This document shows positions 8,568 to 18,178 of a stretch of 64,000 nucleotides of DNA, piece by piece. Under the pieces are notes generated by a model. That model made no database searches. It worked only from the letters and a program-made list of their open reading frames with translations, and was not told the DNA's origin. The stretch covers positions 930,001 through 994,000 of the forward strand of contig NZ_CP014750.1 of the NCBI RefSeq assembly GCF_001592435.1. The letters are read 5' to 3'. The position numbers and the translations under genes are program-made. Source of the stretch: Thermococcus peptonophilus (lineage in GTDB: Archaea > Methanobacteriota_B > Thermococci > Thermococcales > Thermococcaceae). Positions within the stretch are counted from its first letter, which is position 1. Each line of letters begins with the position of its first letter.

Positions 8568-9125
8568 TCACCCAGACTTTGACTTCTTTTTCTTTGAGGT
8601 CTTTCTGGGCTTCTTCTTGAGGCCCAGCTCGATCTCAAGCTCCTCAATTCGTCTTTTAAGTTCTTCTACGATATGTGTGTTGTCGTACTGCATGAGCATC
8701 CTGCCGCAGATCGGGCACTGGAACTCGTACTCCATTGCCTCATCAAAGGTGAGCTTTGGATGTCCTTCCGTGCCGCACCAGTAGTATATCTCGCTGGTTT
8801 CCTCTTCCAGCATTTCCTTGAGCTTCTTAAGTTCTGCCATTTTTCTGGAACGGATTATCTCTGGGAGCTTTTTAGTCTCAAGACGCCAGTAGTAGTAATA
8901 CCATCCAGTTTCTGGGTCTCTGATTCTCTTGAAGTCAGCCAGTCCCTCATCGTTGAGCATGTAGAGTATTCTTCTTACCGTGTTCACCCTTATACCGGTT
9001 GCCTCAGCCAGCTCTTCATCCGTGGCTTCTTTCATTTTTTCGAGGGCCTTGACTACCTCAACGGCTTCGTCTCCACCTATCTCCTGTGCGATCTCGAGGA
9101 GCTCCTTGTTTTTGCGCTTTGCCAC
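8568..9125 (-). CDS. tfe: Transcription factor E (TFE alpha)
   Basis: 185 residues. The N-terminal 85 residues form the extended winged helix of TFIIE-alpha proteins, containing [17 protein letters not shown]; a charged linker follows, then a zinc ribbon with C117, H122, C137 and C140. The first knuckle is C-x4-H rather than the textbook C-x2-C. The tail is Lys-rich. TFE joins the archaeal preinitiation complex, helps open the promoter and stays with the polymerase clamp. Start is GTG 9125 with GGGAGG about ten bases before it. A strong TATA-like GGTATATATA (minus strand, 9229-9238) lies about 100 bases upstream. Confidence 0.95.
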   Translation of the reverse strand: MAKRKNKELLEIAQEIGGDEAVEVVKALEKMKEATDEELAEATGIRVNTVRRILYMLNDEGLADFKRIRDPETGWYYYYWRLETKKLPEIIRSRKMAELKKLKEMLEEETSEIYYWCGTEGHPKLTFDEAMEYEFQCPICGRMLMQYDNTHIVEELKRRIEELEIELGLKKKPRKTSKKKKSKSG

Positions 9126-9279
9126 TGACAGCAGCCTCCCGGTGTTTGATTTTATTCACATACAGATTATCCCGGTAGATACAATCGCCTTAACGGGTAA
9201 ACTCCAATAGAAAAATAGGGTTCAATGATATATATACCTTTCCCGTCCCCATAGAAACCATAATGAACAAAAGAGAGCA

Positions 9280-9564
9280 TTAATCATTAAAGTATTCGTC
9301 TAGAAGCTCCTTGGCAGAGGGCTTGTAGAGCTCGAGAACTTCTATCTTCTCTATCACATTGCCCTCCCGGAGCTTCAGCTTGACCTTACCCCCGTAAACT
9401 TGAAGGTCATCGAGCATTCCATAGATGGCATCTTCAGCCTCCAGGGGGCTTTTAAACTTCATGATGTAATCTCCATCCTCGGTGATGAGCTTGACCCAGT
9501 ACTCGTTTTTCCTTTTGAAAGGACGGGTAATCTTTGGCTTGAAGTTGTCGATTACGACTTCCAA
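9280..9564 (-). CDS. Small conserved protein of unknown function
   Basis: 94 residues if started at TTG 9564, which follows GGAGGTGA at ideal spacing; GTG 9573 (97 residues) overlaps that site and is less likely. The protein is a mixed alpha/beta sequence with alternating hydrophobic strands and many Lys/Glu, no cysteines and no motif I recognise. The tail (SAKELLDEYFND) is helical. A TATA-like CCTTAAAAG sits upstream on the minus strand near 9623. It stands alone between tfe and the ABC-2 transporter genes. Confidence 0.65.
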   Translation of the reverse strand: MEVVIDNFKPKITRPFKRKNEYWVKLITEDGDYIMKFKSPLEAEDAIYGMLDDLQVYGGKVKLKLREGNVIEKIEVLELYKPSAKELLDEYFND

Positions 9565-9725
9565 AGGACTCACCTCCAGCCTAAGCCCCTTCTGCTACCA
9601 TATCATTAAGACGATGCTCTTTTAAGGGTTTTCCATTTCGCTCTTAATGAGTCTTGTATCTGCCTATTTAAAAGTTATGAAAGCAACTTTTTTAGACATC
9701 GAATTGAGTTTAGTCGGGTAGAGAT

Positions 9726-10694
9726 ATGAAGGCCGTCGAAGTTAACAACCTCAGAAAGAGCTACCCCAAGAGGATTCCCCTCCCCTTCCGAAAGGTTGAG
9801 TGGGTCGAGGCAGTTAAGGGTATAAGCTTCGAGGTCAAGAGGGGAGAGCTCTTCGGGTTGCTCGGCCCAAACGGTGCGGGAAAAACGACCACAATAAAAA
9901 TGCTGACGACGCTCCTCGAACCGAGCGGTGGGAGCGCCAAAATACTTGGACTCGACCTCATAAGAGATGCTAGGGAAATTCGGAAGAGGATAAACCTTGT
10001 GGCCGAGGGCGAGAGGACGCTCTACTGGAGGCTCTCCGCCTATGAGAACCTCAAGTACTTTGCGAGGATTTATTACGTCCCGAAATCCGAGATGGAGGAG
10101 AGAATTGAAGAGCTTCTGAAGCTGGTCGGACTCTGGGAGAGACGGAACGACCTCGTGATGGGTTATTCACGCGGTATGAAGCAGAGGCTTGCAATAGCGA
10201 AGGCCCTGATAAACGACCCCGAGGTGCTTTTCCTCGACGAGCCCACACTTGGTCTTGATGTTCAGAGCGCTCTCTTTGTCAGGGACTTTGTGAAGGGGCT
10301 CGTAAAGAAAGAGGGAAAGACCGTGCTCCTGACCACTCACTACATGGTCGAGGCCGAGGAGCTCTGCGACAGGATAGCCATCATAGACCACGGAAGGATC
10401 ATAGCGCTTAACACTCCCGAGGGCCTGAAAAAGCTCGTGAAAGACGAGGAAACCGTTGAAATCGCGGTGAGGGAATTCAATCCAGCACTTCTCGAAAAAT
10501 CCCCCTGGAAACTTGCGGTCGTCCAGAGTACTGGAGAGAGAACGGTGCTTAGGGGGAGCGTTGACGAGGAAGACCTTCCAAAGCTGGTTGAGTGGCTCGT
10601 CAAAAATCAGGTTAAAGTGGTCTCCGTCGAGAGAAAGGAACCTACGCTTGAGGATGTTTTCATAAAGCTGACCGGAAGGGGGCTGAGGGATTGA
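9726..10694 (+). CDS. ABC-2 type exporter ATPase
   Basis: 322 residues, the DrrA/CcmA-like ATPase of ABC-2 exporters. Walker A GPNGAGKT starts near residue 46, the signature segment is YSRGMKQRLAIAKAL, a common variant of LSGGQ, and Walker B VLFLDEPTLGLD follows. The C-terminal ~80 residues form the domain typical of this group, ending VERKEPTLEDVFIKLTGRG. It energises export by the two membrane proteins that follow. TATA-like CTATTTAAAAG at 9662-9672 is the probable promoter. The substrate is not evident. Confidence 0.9.
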   Translation: MKAVEVNNLRKSYPKRIPLPFRKVEWVEAVKGISFEVKRGELFGLLGPNGAGKTTTIKMLTTLLEPSGGSAKILGLDLIRDAREIRKRINLVAEGERTLYWRLSAYENLKYFARIYYVPKSEMEERIEELLKLVGLWERRNDLVMGYSRGMKQRLAIAKALINDPEVLFLDEPTLGLDVQSALFVRDFVKGLVKKEGKTVLLTTHYMVEAEELCDRIAIIDHGRIIALNTPEGLKKLVKDEETVEIAVREFNPALLEKSPWKLAVVQSTGERTVLRGSVDEEDLPKLVEWLVKNQVKVVSVERKEPTLEDVFIKLTGRGLRD

Positions 10695-11491
10695 TAGCGG
10701 CGGTGATCGAAAAGGAGTTCAGGATGTTCTTCCGCTATCCGTTGAGGGTTATAAGCTCTGTTCTCGTCGGCATAGTCTTTCTCCTCCAGTTCGTTTACTT
10801 TGGGCAGGCCGTTCTCGGCGGAAGGTACTCGGCGCTTCTGGAGGCCTCAACAGGGCTTGGGGATTACCCAACGTACGCGCTCATCGGCTATACCCTCTGG
10901 TGGGTCTCCTCATCACCCATAGAGGCCTACGTATGGGGAGTTCGGAGGGAACTCCAAAGAGGTACGTTCGAGACGAACGTCCTTTCCCCTTCGAGCCTGA
11001 CGGTTATTCTCCTCGGCCTGGCCCTCAGCTGGATGCTCATGGATTCAATACTCATGATCATCGTTTTTCTCATTGGTGTCTTTCTGTTTAAAATCCCTCT
11101 CAGCGCTGTGATTATCCTCAAATCCCTCCCGGTGATTTTCCTCTCCCTTCTGACATTTCTTGGTTTTGGGTTCCTCTTTGCGGGCCTCGTAATGCTTTTG
11201 AAAAATATAGGCCCGTTCGCCCAGCTCTTTGAGTTTGGAATGCTGTTCTTCTCCGGAGTCTTCTTCCCGCTCACCCTCATGCCGAACTGGGTGCGGAGTT
11301 TTGCAGAGATTATACCCCTTACGCACGCAATCTCAACGGTCAGAACCATATTCTCTGGGGGCGGCTATTCACAGGCCTCCAGCTCTATTGGGTGGCTGGT
11401 CATTCTTGTCCCACTGTACTGGCTGATTGGTTATCTCCTGTTCAGGTGGGCAGAGAAACTGACCAGGGTGATAGGGTATGGAGGCTACTGA
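10691..11491 (+). CDS. ABC-2 type exporter permease, first subunit
   Basis: 266 residues with six hydrophobic segments and the ABC-2 membrane fold; the motif around LFFSGVFFPLTLMPNWVRSFAEIIPLTHAI is the conserved C-terminal part of that family. Translation appears to start at TTG 10691, overlapping the ATPase stop (TTGA). The next permease overlaps it by 14 bases. With the downstream paralogue it would form a heterodimeric channel in the cytoplasmic membrane. Confidence 0.85.
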   Translation: MIAAVIEKEFRMFFRYPLRVISSVLVGIVFLLQFVYFGQAVLGGRYSALLEASTGLGDYPTYALIGYTLWWVSSSPIEAYVWGVRRELQRGTFETNVLSPSSLTVILLGLALSWMLMDSILMIIVFLIGVFLFKIPLSAVIILKSLPVIFLSLLTFLGFGFLFAGLVMLLKNIGPFAQLFEFGMLFFSGVFFPLTLMPNWVRSFAEIIPLTHAISTVRTIFSGGGYSQASSSIGWLVILVPLYWLIGYLLFRWAEKLTRVIGYGGY

Positions 11492-12296
11492 ACTCAGGGC
11501 GCTCTGGGGCGTCGCGGTGAAGAGCTGGAAGGTGTTCCTCAGCTACAAGGTCTGGTTCATCAGCGACATAGGGATGGGCTTCCTCTTCGTTGGACAGGCC
11601 CTCCTCATAGGGCTTGGACTTACTGGAAAGAGGAACTCCGAGGCCCTCCAGAGGCTCACAGGGTATTCTGACTACGTGGCATTCGCCGTTCTCGGTCTGT
11701 TGATTCTCAGCTTTGGTCTGACTTTTCTCAGCGGTTTTGTGTGGAGCGTCGTTGATGAGCTGTACACGGGAACACTGGAGTACTCATTCGCCGCCCCGAT
11801 GAGGAGGATAACGTTCTTCCTCGGCAACGTCCTGGTCAGGCTATTCCTCTCGCTCCTTTACATGGCGATCTACCTCCCCTTCTTCAAGCTGCTCTTTGGG
11901 CTAGGGATTAACCTCCTGGCAGTCCTTAAAGCCCTCCCTGTTCTGCTCCTCGGAAGTCTGGGGATGGTCGGGCTCGGTATGGTGGCCGCAGGTATCGTGC
12001 TCTACCTCCGAGACCCAGGGCCCTTCATAAGCATCCTGGAAATGCTCGTCTTTGCCCTCAGCGGTGCGATGTATCCCCTTTCGATTCTTCCCAGGGCCCT
12101 CCAAGCTCTGGCGAAGGCCCTCCCCTATGCGCCGACAACGGAGGCCCTGAGAAAAGTCGTGGTGTACGGCTACGGCTCAAGCACGGGCGAACTTTGGTAC
12201 CTTGCCGTGATATCCATTCTGTATTCCGTTCTGGGGTATCTCGTCTATAAATGGAGTGAAAAGCAGGCGAGGATTGTCGGCCTCAAGTCCTATTGA
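11478..12296 (+). CDS. ABC-2 type exporter permease, second subunit
   Basis: 272 residues, six hydrophobic segments, paralogous to the preceding subunit: the same [31 protein letters not shown] signature stretch occurs in the fifth segment region. ATG 11478 lies inside the 3' end of the previous gene, a coupling arrangement. The last 14 bases overlap the convergent PfkB kinase gene. Substrate unknown; drug, lipid or polysaccharide export are all seen in this family. Confidence 0.85.
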   Translation: MEATELRALWGVAVKSWKVFLSYKVWFISDIGMGFLFVGQALLIGLGLTGKRNSEALQRLTGYSDYVAFAVLGLLILSFGLTFLSGFVWSVVDELYTGTLEYSFAAPMRRITFFLGNVLVRLFLSLLYMAIYLPFFKLLFGLGINLLAVLKALPVLLLGSLGMVGLGMVAAGIVLYLRDPGPFISILEMLVFALSGAMYPLSILPRALQALAKALPYAPTTEALRKVVVYGYGSSTGELWYLAVISILYSVLGYLVYKWSEKQARIVGLKSY

Positions 12297-13167
12297 ATGG
12301 CAGATCCAGGCCGACTTCCTTTGCCATCCTTTTTACATCATCGAGCGGGACTATAGCGCTCCTCGCTCCAACCTTCTGGACGGTAAGGTATGCGAGCAGC
12401 ATCCCGAGCTTAGCGGAGTCGAGGAGAGACCAGCCGTTGAGGACGCCGTAGATAACACCAGCATCGAAGGAATCCCCGGCACCCGTCGAGTCAACTACCC
12501 TCGCACTCAGACCCCTAACCTCGAAGACGTTATTCCCCTCCCTGACGAGAGCACCACCACCGTTCAGAGTGACCACGAGGTTCTTGGCCCTGCACAGGCT
12601 CAGGTCAAGGCTCCCGTACTTGCGCCTGTACTCGTCCTCGTTCATCATCAGGTAGTCCACCTTGTTCTCAAGCTCACGCGGGAGCGGTGCTTCACCTATA
12701 TCCAGGGAGACCCTTATCCCCTTCTGGCTCGCGAAATTGACGGCTTCCTCTATAAGCTCCGGCGGGTTGGATGAGAGGTGGAGGAACTTGGCCCTCGATG
12801 CGTATTCGGGCTTGAACCTCCTCCTGAGATTTGCCCCGGGGTATTTGACTATCCTCTTGTCGTCCCCTGCAACCATCGCCACGGCAACGCCCGATGGCTC
12901 TTCAACTACGTCTATCCCACCTGTATCAACCCCGATGCTCCGGAAGTATTTGATGTGCATCTCTCCAACGTCGTCGTTTCCCACCGCCCCTATGTAGCCC
13001 GTTTTAAGTCCGAAGTGGGCGAGCCAGCTTATCGTGTTGGCGGCCGCGCCGCCCAGTCCAAAGTGGGCACCTTTGGCGCTGATCTTCTCGTGGAACTCTG
13101 GAAAGCGTTCCAGCGTGAATATTATGTCGTAGTTCAGGTTGCCGATGCCGATGACGTCCAGCTTCAC
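12283..13167 (-). CDS. PfkB-family sugar/nucleoside kinase
   Basis: About 294 residues, ribokinase-like fold. The N-terminal strand [11 protein letters not shown], the G-G-A-A-A-N motif after residue 40 (substrate site) and the signature [12 protein letters not shown] near residue 231, containing the catalytic Asp and anion hole, are all present. Members phosphorylate sugars, nucleosides or related alcohols with ATP in the cytosol; the exact substrate cannot be assigned. GTG 13167 preceded by GGTGGTGA is the best start. The longer frame runs back through the promoter of the divergent regulator gene and is not coding. That divergent pairing suggests the regulator controls it. Confidence 0.85.
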   Translation of the reverse strand: MKLDVIGIGNLNYDIIFTLERFPEFHEKISAKGAHFGLGGAAANTISWLAHFGLKTGYIGAVGNDDVGEMHIKYFRSIGVDTGGIDVVEEPSGVAVAMVAGDDKRIVKYPGANLRRRFKPEYASRAKFLHLSSNPPELIEEAVNFASQKGIRVSLDIGEAPLPRELENKVDYLMMNEDEYRRKYGSLDLSLCRAKNLVVTLNGGGALVREGNNVFEVRGLSARVVDSTGAGDSFDAGVIYGVLNGWSLLDSAKLGMLLAYLTVQKVGARSAIVPLDDVKRMAKEVGLDLPFNRT

Positions 13168-13219
13168 TTTCACCACCAAAATGATTGATTGCACTGGGGG
13201 GTTATAACACTTGGGGAAA

Positions 13220-13230
13220 AGATTTAAATA
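13220..13230 (+). promoter_or_regulatory. TATA box of the HTH regulator gene
   Basis: AGATTTAAATA stands in the 100-base gap between the divergent kinase and regulator genes. Its spacing predicts transcription starting near 13251, which places ATG 13248 at or before the transcript end and supports the downstream ATG 13269. Confidence 0.55.
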
Positions 13231-13268
13231 TCCATTCCTACCCATATATGAGTAAGAGGTGGACAAAG

Positions 13269-13862
13269 ATGATGCTCATACTTGAGGCCTACTTTAAGAA
13301 CTATCCCGCGAGGAGAAAGGTCGCGGAGTTCCTGTTCGAGAACGGGCTGAGCGTTAAGAACGGTAAAATCTACATAAAGAACGTTGAGGTGCCGATAAGC
13401 GAGCTTGCCAGGGCCATAGGCGTAAACAGGAAGATAATATACCATACGATAGAGTACATAGAGAAGACTTACCCGCTAAAGCTCGTGTTCGAAAGGCTGA
13501 ACCCACTCCCGAGCCTGATAGATGTTGCCCCCCTTATGGGCTGGGAGGTTCTGGAGATAGACGTTGAGAAGGATCAGTATCAGATGGCGTTTTCGGACGT
13601 GCTCAGGTTGCTCGCTGAAGATAATACCTCCATCATGGAGGTCTTTGGGAGAAACCTCAGAGAAGAAACCAGCAAGATTTACATAGTCATCGATGGAACG
13701 CTCTCAACAGAGACATTTGGCAAAATAAAGAACATCAGAGGCTTTAAGAGGCTTATACTCCACACACCTGAAAAGGATAAGGAGAAGTTCGTCTGCAACT
13801 ACTGTGAGGTTAAGTACTGCCCGAAGAGGGTATTGCTTGAAAACATCATCCGACGACCTTAA
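13269..13862 (+). CDS. Predicted HTH regulator with cysteine-rich C-terminus
   Basis: 197 residues from ATG 13269 (GAGGTGG six bases before it). The N-terminal ~75 residues read as a winged helix-turn-helix ([24 protein letters not shown]). The middle, about 85-165, is an alpha/beta domain that could be an ACT-like or other ligand domain. The C-terminus has a C-x2-C-x4-C cluster (CNYC-EVKY-C). No close named family comes to mind. Divergent from the PfkB kinase, so a local regulator of it is plausible. The 3' end overlaps the acylphosphatase gene by 17 bases. Confidence 0.65.
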   Translation: MMLILEAYFKNYPARRKVAEFLFENGLSVKNGKIYIKNVEVPISELARAIGVNRKIIYHTIEYIEKTYPLKLVFERLNPLPSLIDVAPLMGWEVLEIDVEKDQYQMAFSDVLRLLAEDNTSIMEVFGRNLREETSKIYIVIDGTLSTETFGKIKNIRGFKRLILHTPEKDKEKFVCNYCEVKYCPKRVLLENIIRRP

Positions 13863-14121
13863 AGCCCTCTAGCCCCTCAGGTTCTTCCCATTTTATCTCA
13901 ACCTTAGTGACCCTAGCCAGCGGCGGCCCCTGGTGGGCCCATCCTATTAAAGCCTCCACCCTTTCTGGCTCGCCCTCGATAACGGCTTCCACTGTCCCAT
14001 CCGGCAGGTTTCTGACCCATCCGTGGACTCCAAGCTTTCGGGCTTCCCTACTCATGCTCCAGCGAAAGCCCACACCCTGAACCCTTCCGTATATTCTAAG
14101 GTGCGCCCTTACCCGCTTCAT
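13846..14121 (-). CDS. acyP: Acylphosphatase
   Basis: 91 residues, exactly the usual size. The phosphate-binding loop [10 protein letters not shown] with catalytic R20, and N38 in GWVRNLPDG, are both present. The enzyme hydrolyses carboxyl-phosphate bonds such as in acetyl phosphate or carbamoyl phosphate. ATG 14121 gives the canonical N-terminus; the frame upstream runs into the promoter region shared with cutA and is not coding. Convergent with the regulator gene. Confidence 0.95.
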   Translation of the reverse strand: MKRVRAHLRIYGRVQGVGFRWSMSREARKLGVHGWVRNLPDGTVEAVIEGEPERVEALIGWAHQGPPLARVTKVEIKWEEPEGLEGFKVVG

Positions 14122-14191
14122 CACACATCCCGTTCTAAAATCTCCCGCAAGGGATTTAAGCTTTGCCCGATATTTATCCTTGGGTGGTCGT

Positions 14192-14506
14192 ATGGAAGCT
14201 ATCATCGTTTACACGACGTTTCCAGACTGGGAGAGCGCCAGAAAGGTCACCAGGGAACTCTTAGAAAGGAAGCTGATAGTCTGCGCAAACCTCAGGGAGC
14301 ACGAGGCTATGTACTGGTGGGAGGGCAAGATCGAGGAAGGGAAAGAAGTCGGCGTCATCTACAAGACCGAAGTTAGCAAGTGGAAGGAGCTGAGGGAGAC
14401 GATAAAGGAGCTCCACCCCTACGATGTCCCGATGATAGCCAGAATTGACCTCGACAAGCTCAACAGGGAATACTCGGAGTGGATGGCGAGGGTGCTCTTC
14501 GGATGA
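14192..14506 (+). CDS. cutA: CutA1-type divalent cation tolerance protein
   Basis: 104 residues. The family hallmarks are present: the opening strand [20 protein letters not shown], the YWWEGKIEE strand, and [11 protein letters not shown]. CutA1 forms very stable trimers; the name comes from copper tolerance in E. coli, but the molecular role is still unclear. Start ATG 14192 follows GGGTGGT; TATA-like GATTTAAGC lies at 14152-14160. Its stop overlaps the start of the DUF99 gene (ATGA). Confidence 0.95.
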   Translation: MEAIIVYTTFPDWESARKVTRELLERKLIVCANLREHEAMYWWEGKIEEGKEVGVIYKTEVSKWKELRETIKELHPYDVPMIARIDLDKLNREYSEWMARVLFG

Positions 14507-15090
14507 TCCGCAAGGTTAAGCCCCAGATCAGGGTGGTTGGATTCGACGATGGCACCTTCTCATTTTCTTCAAAGCTGAAACATGAAAAGACAATACTGAT
14601 TGGAGTCGTGATGAAGGGTTCCGTTGAGGTCGTTGGTGTTCTCGCCCGCTGGATAACGGTTGATGGGAGAGACGTTACGGACGCTCTGATAGACGCCGTG
14701 AACTCATCACGGTTCAAGGACTTGAGGGTCATCCTTCTCAAAGGGATAACCTACGCCGGGTTCAACATCGTTGACCTTGAGAGGCTCCACAATGAGACTG
14801 GTCTTCCCGTGGTGGTGGTCGTTAGGAAGAAACCAGATATCCTGGCAATGGAAGATGCCCTGAGAAAGCACTTCCCGGATGCAGAGGAGAGGATAGCCCT
14901 GCTCAGAAAGGCTCCCCCTCTTGTTGAACTTGTGCCGGATAAGCTTTATTTCCAAACTGTTGGTTTGGACGAGAAAACGGCAGCTGAGGTGATTAAGGTC
15001 ACAACGAGGACAGGGCTCATACCCGAACCCCTAAGGCTGGCCCATATGATAGCCAGCGCCGTGATGACAGGGGAGAGCAAGCGGGAGTAG
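14503..15090 (+). CDS. DUF99 family protein, endonuclease V-like fold
   Basis: 195 residues, member of the archaeal DUF99 family, which is related in fold to endonuclease V (RNase H-like). The opening [13 protein letters not shown] carries an Asp pair where the nuclease family has a metal ligand. Whether it is a nuclease is not known. ATG 14503 overlaps the cutA stop and is preceded by GAGGGTG at 14488-14494. The longer frame from 14479 is not needed. A C/D box sRNA promoter begins immediately after its stop. Confidence 0.85.
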   Translation: MIRKVKPQIRVVGFDDGTFSFSSKLKHEKTILIGVVMKGSVEVVGVLARWITVDGRDVTDALIDAVNSSRFKDLRVILLKGITYAGFNIVDLERLHNETGLPVVVVVRKKPDILAMEDALRKHFPDAEERIALLRKAPPLVELVPDKLYFQTVGLDEKTAAEVIKVTTRTGLIPEPLRLAHMIASAVMTGESKRE

Positions 15091-15120
15091 GTTTATAAAG
15101 GACTGAAAAAAGTTAAACCC

Positions 15121-15182
15121 GACCGATGATGGCAACAGGGTAGCTACCGAAGTTGATGTGGAAGCCGTTCCAGTCTGAGGTC
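15121..15182 (+). ncRNA. C/D box methylation-guide sRNA with its own promoter
   Basis: Box C ATGATGG (15126-15132), box D' CCGA (15147-15150), box C' TTGATGT (15153-15159) and box D CTGA (15175-15178) occur in order with guide-length spacers of 14 and 15 bases, the standard layout of archaeal C/D box sRNAs. A TATA box, TTTATAAA at 15092-15099, predicts a transcript starting at about 15121-15124, just ahead of box C. The RNA fills the gap between the DUF99 stop and the convergent stress-protein stop. Guides: 15133-15146 upstream of D' and about 15163-15174 upstream of D. Boxes D' and C' are imperfect, as is common. Targets not determined. Confidence 0.75.
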
Positions 15183-16019
15183 TCATTCACACGGAACGAG
15201 GAGCACCGGGAGTTTTGAGTCCCTTATGACCCTTTCCGCTGTGGAGCCGAGTATGAGCTCCTTGATTATGCTCCTGCCCTTCTTGCCTATGACTATGAGC
15301 GTTGCTTTTTTAGCTAGGGCAGTTCCTATTATGGCCTGACTGGCCGTTCCAACCATAACTTCCTTTTCGAACTCCACTCCGAGTTTCTCCGCAACCTCAT
15401 CCAGGCGCTTTTTCGCGGCATCTATGTTCTTCTCCAGCTCGTCTATTTTTCCGTAGTCAACCGAGTGGAGCAGGATCCCCTTTTCAATTTGCTCCCTGAA
15501 CTTCTCAACGGCATTCGTGATTTTTTCGGAGCACTCTGAGAAGTCCAGAGCAACAAGCGGCCTCTGGAAAAGTTCTGAGCACTTCACGGGAAGCTCAAAG
15601 GAGTCGTCTTTTTTCGAGTACTTGAGAAGGAGCACTGGCCTCTTCGTGGCTCTGACGAGGTTCGAAGCCGTGCTTCCCAGGAACATCTGCCTCCAGACGT
15701 TCTCGCCCACACTCGGACTGATGATGAGGTCAGCGCCTATGCTCTCCGCTTCCTCCGCTATTTCGAGGGAAGGAATGCCAATCCTCACGGAAGTCTTGAC
15801 GTCAATCCCCGTTTCCCTGAGAGTTTTTGCAAGCTCTTCGAGCTTGTTTTTGTAAATCTCCTCAAGCTCAAAGGCCTGGAGTTCTGCGACCGTTATGTCT
15901 ATGACGTGGAGCAGGTAGAGCTCCTTTGCGCCAAGCTCAAACAGGTCGGGGAGGCAGTTGTGAAGGGCATGAAGGGATATATCCGAGAAGTCGGTCGGAT
16001 ACAAAATCTTCTCAAACAT
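15183..16019 (-). CDS. Universal stress protein with two UspA domains
   Basis: 278 residues, two tandem UspA domains (about 1-142 and 150-278). Each opens with a strand of the type ILYPTDFS or PLVALDFSE and ends with a strand of the type PVLLL. The ATP-binding loop is clear in the second domain (VIGKKGRSIIKELILGSTAERV) and degenerate in the first (SPSVGENVWRQMFLGSTA), so probably only one domain binds nucleotide. Start ATG 16019, after GGGGTGA. Cytosolic; biochemical role unknown. Confidence 0.88.
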   Translation of the reverse strand: MFEKILYPTDFSDISLHALHNCLPDLFELGAKELYLLHVIDITVAELQAFELEEIYKNKLEELAKTLRETGIDVKTSVRIGIPSLEIAEEAESIGADLIISPSVGENVWRQMFLGSTASNLVRATKRPVLLLKYSKKDDSFELPVKCSELFQRPLVALDFSECSEKITNAVEKFREQIEKGILLHSVDYGKIDELEKNIDAAKKRLDEVAEKLGVEFEKEVMVGTASQAIIGTALAKKATLIVIGKKGRSIIKELILGSTAERVIRDSKLPVLLVPCE

Positions 16020-16121
16020 TCTGGTCACCCCAGTATATTTTTGTACCTTAATGCTTATTAGATTTGTCCATGCATTGGAAAGGATTATAACGCTCAGGTC
16101 GGAGTTTTATCGGTGATTGCA

Positions 16122-17318
16122 ATGGTCAAGAGAGTTCACATATTCGACTGGCATAAGGAGCACGCCAAGAAGGTTGAGGAATTCGCCGGCTGGGAGATGC
16201 CCATCTGGTACTCCAGCATAAAGGAGGAACACCTCGCCGTTAGGAACGGCGTTGGCATCTTTGATGTTTCCCACATGGGCGAGTTCATCTTCCGCGGTAA
16301 GGGCGCTCTGGAGTTCCTCCAGTATGTCACAACCAACGACATAAGCAAGCCCCCAGCCATAAGCGGAACCTACACGCTCGTCCTCAATGAGAGGGGAGCG
16401 GTAAAGGATGAGACCCTGGTCTTTAACCTTGGGAACAACGAGTACATGATGGTCTGTGATTCAGATGCCTTCGAAAAGCTCGACGCCTGGTTCAACGCCA
16501 TCAAGCGCGGAATTGAAAAGTTCGGTGACATAGACCTCGAGATAGAGAACAAGACCTACGACATGGTCATGTTCTCGATCCAGGGGCCGAAGGCAAGGGA
16601 CCTCGCCAAGGAGCTATTCGGCATAGACATCAACGACCTCTGGTGGTTCCAGGCCAAGGAGGTTGAGCTCGACGGCATAAAGATGCTCCTTTCGAGGAGT
16701 GGCTACACGGGAGAGAACGGCTTTGAGGTCTACTTTGAGGACGCCAACCCGTACCACCCCGACCCGAGCAAGAGGGGCGAGCCAGAGAAGGCCCTCCACG
16801 TCTGGAAGACCATCCTTGAGGCTGGAGAGAAGTACGGCATAAAGCCTGCTGGACTCGGCGCTCGTGATACCCTCAGGCTTGAGGCAGGATACACCCTGTA
16901 CGGAAACGAGACAAAAGAGAAGCAGCTCCTCAGCACTGACATAGACGAAGTCACGCCGCTCCAGGCCAACCTTGAGTTTGCAATCTTCTGGGACAAGGAG
17001 TTCATAGGAAAGGAGGCACTCCTCAAGCAGAAGGAGCGCGGACTGCCGAGCAAGATGGTGCACTTCAAGATGGTTGACAAAGGCGTCCCGAGGGAAGGCT
17101 ACAGGGTCTACAAGGATGGTGAGCCCATCGGCGAGGTCACCAGCGGAACACTCTCACCTCTCCTCGGCATAGGCATCGGAATAGCCTTCGTCAAGCCAGA
17201 GTACGCGGTTCCAGGCGTTGAAATCGAGGTCGAGATAAGGGGCAAGCCCAAGAAGGCGGTCACAGTCGCTCCGCCCTTCTACGACCCCAAGAAGTACGGC
17301 GCCTTCAGGGAGGAGTGA
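16122..17318 (+). CDS. gcvT: Aminomethyltransferase, glycine cleavage T protein
   Basis: 398 residues, full length. It transfers the methylene group from the aminomethyl-H protein to a tetrahydropterin and releases ammonia. Typical segments seen are FDVSHMGE, the [14 protein letters not shown] loop, the conserved [13 protein letters not shown] active-site stretch around 245-257, and the C-terminal barrel ending [11 protein letters not shown] 16122 with GGTGA six bases earlier is better than the upstream GTG. No other glycine-cleavage genes adjoin it here. Followed at once by a leaderless-type promoter for the next gene. Confidence 0.95.
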   Translation: MVKRVHIFDWHKEHAKKVEEFAGWEMPIWYSSIKEEHLAVRNGVGIFDVSHMGEFIFRGKGALEFLQYVTTNDISKPPAISGTYTLVLNERGAVKDETLVFNLGNNEYMMVCDSDAFEKLDAWFNAIKRGIEKFGDIDLEIENKTYDMVMFSIQGPKARDLAKELFGIDINDLWWFQAKEVELDGIKMLLSRSGYTGENGFEVYFEDANPYHPDPSKRGEPEKALHVWKTILEAGEKYGIKPAGLGARDTLRLEAGYTLYGNETKEKQLLSTDIDEVTPLQANLEFAIFWDKEFIGKEALLKQKERGLPSKMVHFKMVDKGVPREGYRVYKDGEPIGEVTSGTLSPLLGIGIGIAFVKPEYAVPGVEIEVEIRGKPKKAVTVAPPFYDPKKYGAFREE

Positions 17319-17319
17319 G

Positions 17320-17328
17320 CTTTTTAAG
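17320..17328 (+). promoter_or_regulatory. TATA box giving a leaderless EamA mRNA
   Basis: CTTTTTAAG begins two bases after the gcvT stop. Its centre is about 27 bases before ATG 17351, and no ribosome binding site precedes that ATG, so the transcript probably starts at the start codon. Confidence 0.5.
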
Positions 17329-17350
17329 TTCCTTTCTATTCTTTTTTCCG

Positions 17351-18178
17351 ATGTCAAAGAAACATGCAGTCCTCGCTGTTCTCCTCTGGTCAACGGTTGC
17401 CTCTGCCTTCAAGCTGTCGCTTAGATATCTTACACCACTTCAGCTACTGTTTTATGCGTCGTTGACTTCCCTTCTGGTTTTCGGACTTCTCCATTCCCGG
17501 GAGTTTTCTCTCGACCGGAGGAATCTCCGTTCGGCGTATCTTGGGCTTATAAACCCGTTCCTCTACTACCTCGTCCTTTTTTCGGCCTACGACAGACTGC
17601 CCGCCCAGGAAGCTCAGGCCCTCAACTACACGTGGCCTTTAATGCTCGTCCTGCTCTCCATCCCGCTCCTCGGAAGGAGGCCTGAACCGAGAACAGTGCT
17701 CGGTCTCCTCGTTGGATTCGCGGGGGCGCTAGTTATCGCGACAAAGGGTGAGCTGACGTCCCTGACTTTCTCTGACCCGCTGGGGGTTGCACTCGGCCTT
17801 GGGAGTGCCGTTATCTGGGCTTCCTACTGGCTCCTGAACCTCCGCGACGAGAGGCCCCTCGTTGAGAAGATGTTCTGGAACTTTCTCTTCGGGTTTGCCT
17901 ACGTTTCAACGCTGGTCCTGGTGAGCGGAGAATTTCAGCTCCCGCCGCTGGAAGGCCTAGTGGGTGCGGTTTACGTTGGGCTTTTTGAGATGGGGATCAC
18001 TTTCCTGCTCTGGTATAGGGCGGTTGAGGGTGATATTGCATTCGCTTCCAGTATAGCCTACCTTGTGCCGTTCCTAAGTCTCTTTTTTATATCCCTCATT
18101 GTGGGAGAGAGAATAGCGTTCTCAACGATTCTGGGGCTCGTTCTGATAGTCACTGGAATAGTTATGGAAAAGAAGTAG
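17351..18178 (+). CDS. EamA/DMT-family transporter
   Basis: 275 residues with ten predicted membrane segments in two repeated halves, each ending in the EamA pattern (LLGRRPEPRTVLGLLVGFAGALVIATKG in the first; GERIAFSTILGLVLIVTGIV in the second). Proteins of this superfamily mostly export amino acids or metabolites. The ATG at 17351 fits leaderless transcription from the TATA box at 17320-17328. The stop lies two bases from the D box of a minus-strand sRNA. Confidence 0.85.
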   Translation: MSKKHAVLAVLLWSTVASAFKLSLRYLTPLQLLFYASLTSLLVFGLLHSREFSLDRRNLRSAYLGLINPFLYYLVLFSAYDRLPAQEAQALNYTWPLMLVLLSIPLLGRRPEPRTVLGLLVGFAGALVIATKGELTSLTFSDPLGVALGLGSAVIWASYWLLNLRDERPLVEKMFWNFLFGFAYVSTLVLVSGEFQLPPLEGLVGAVYVGLFEMGITFLLWYRAVEGDIAFASSIAYLVPFLSLFFISLIVGERIAFSTILGLVLIVTGIVMEKK

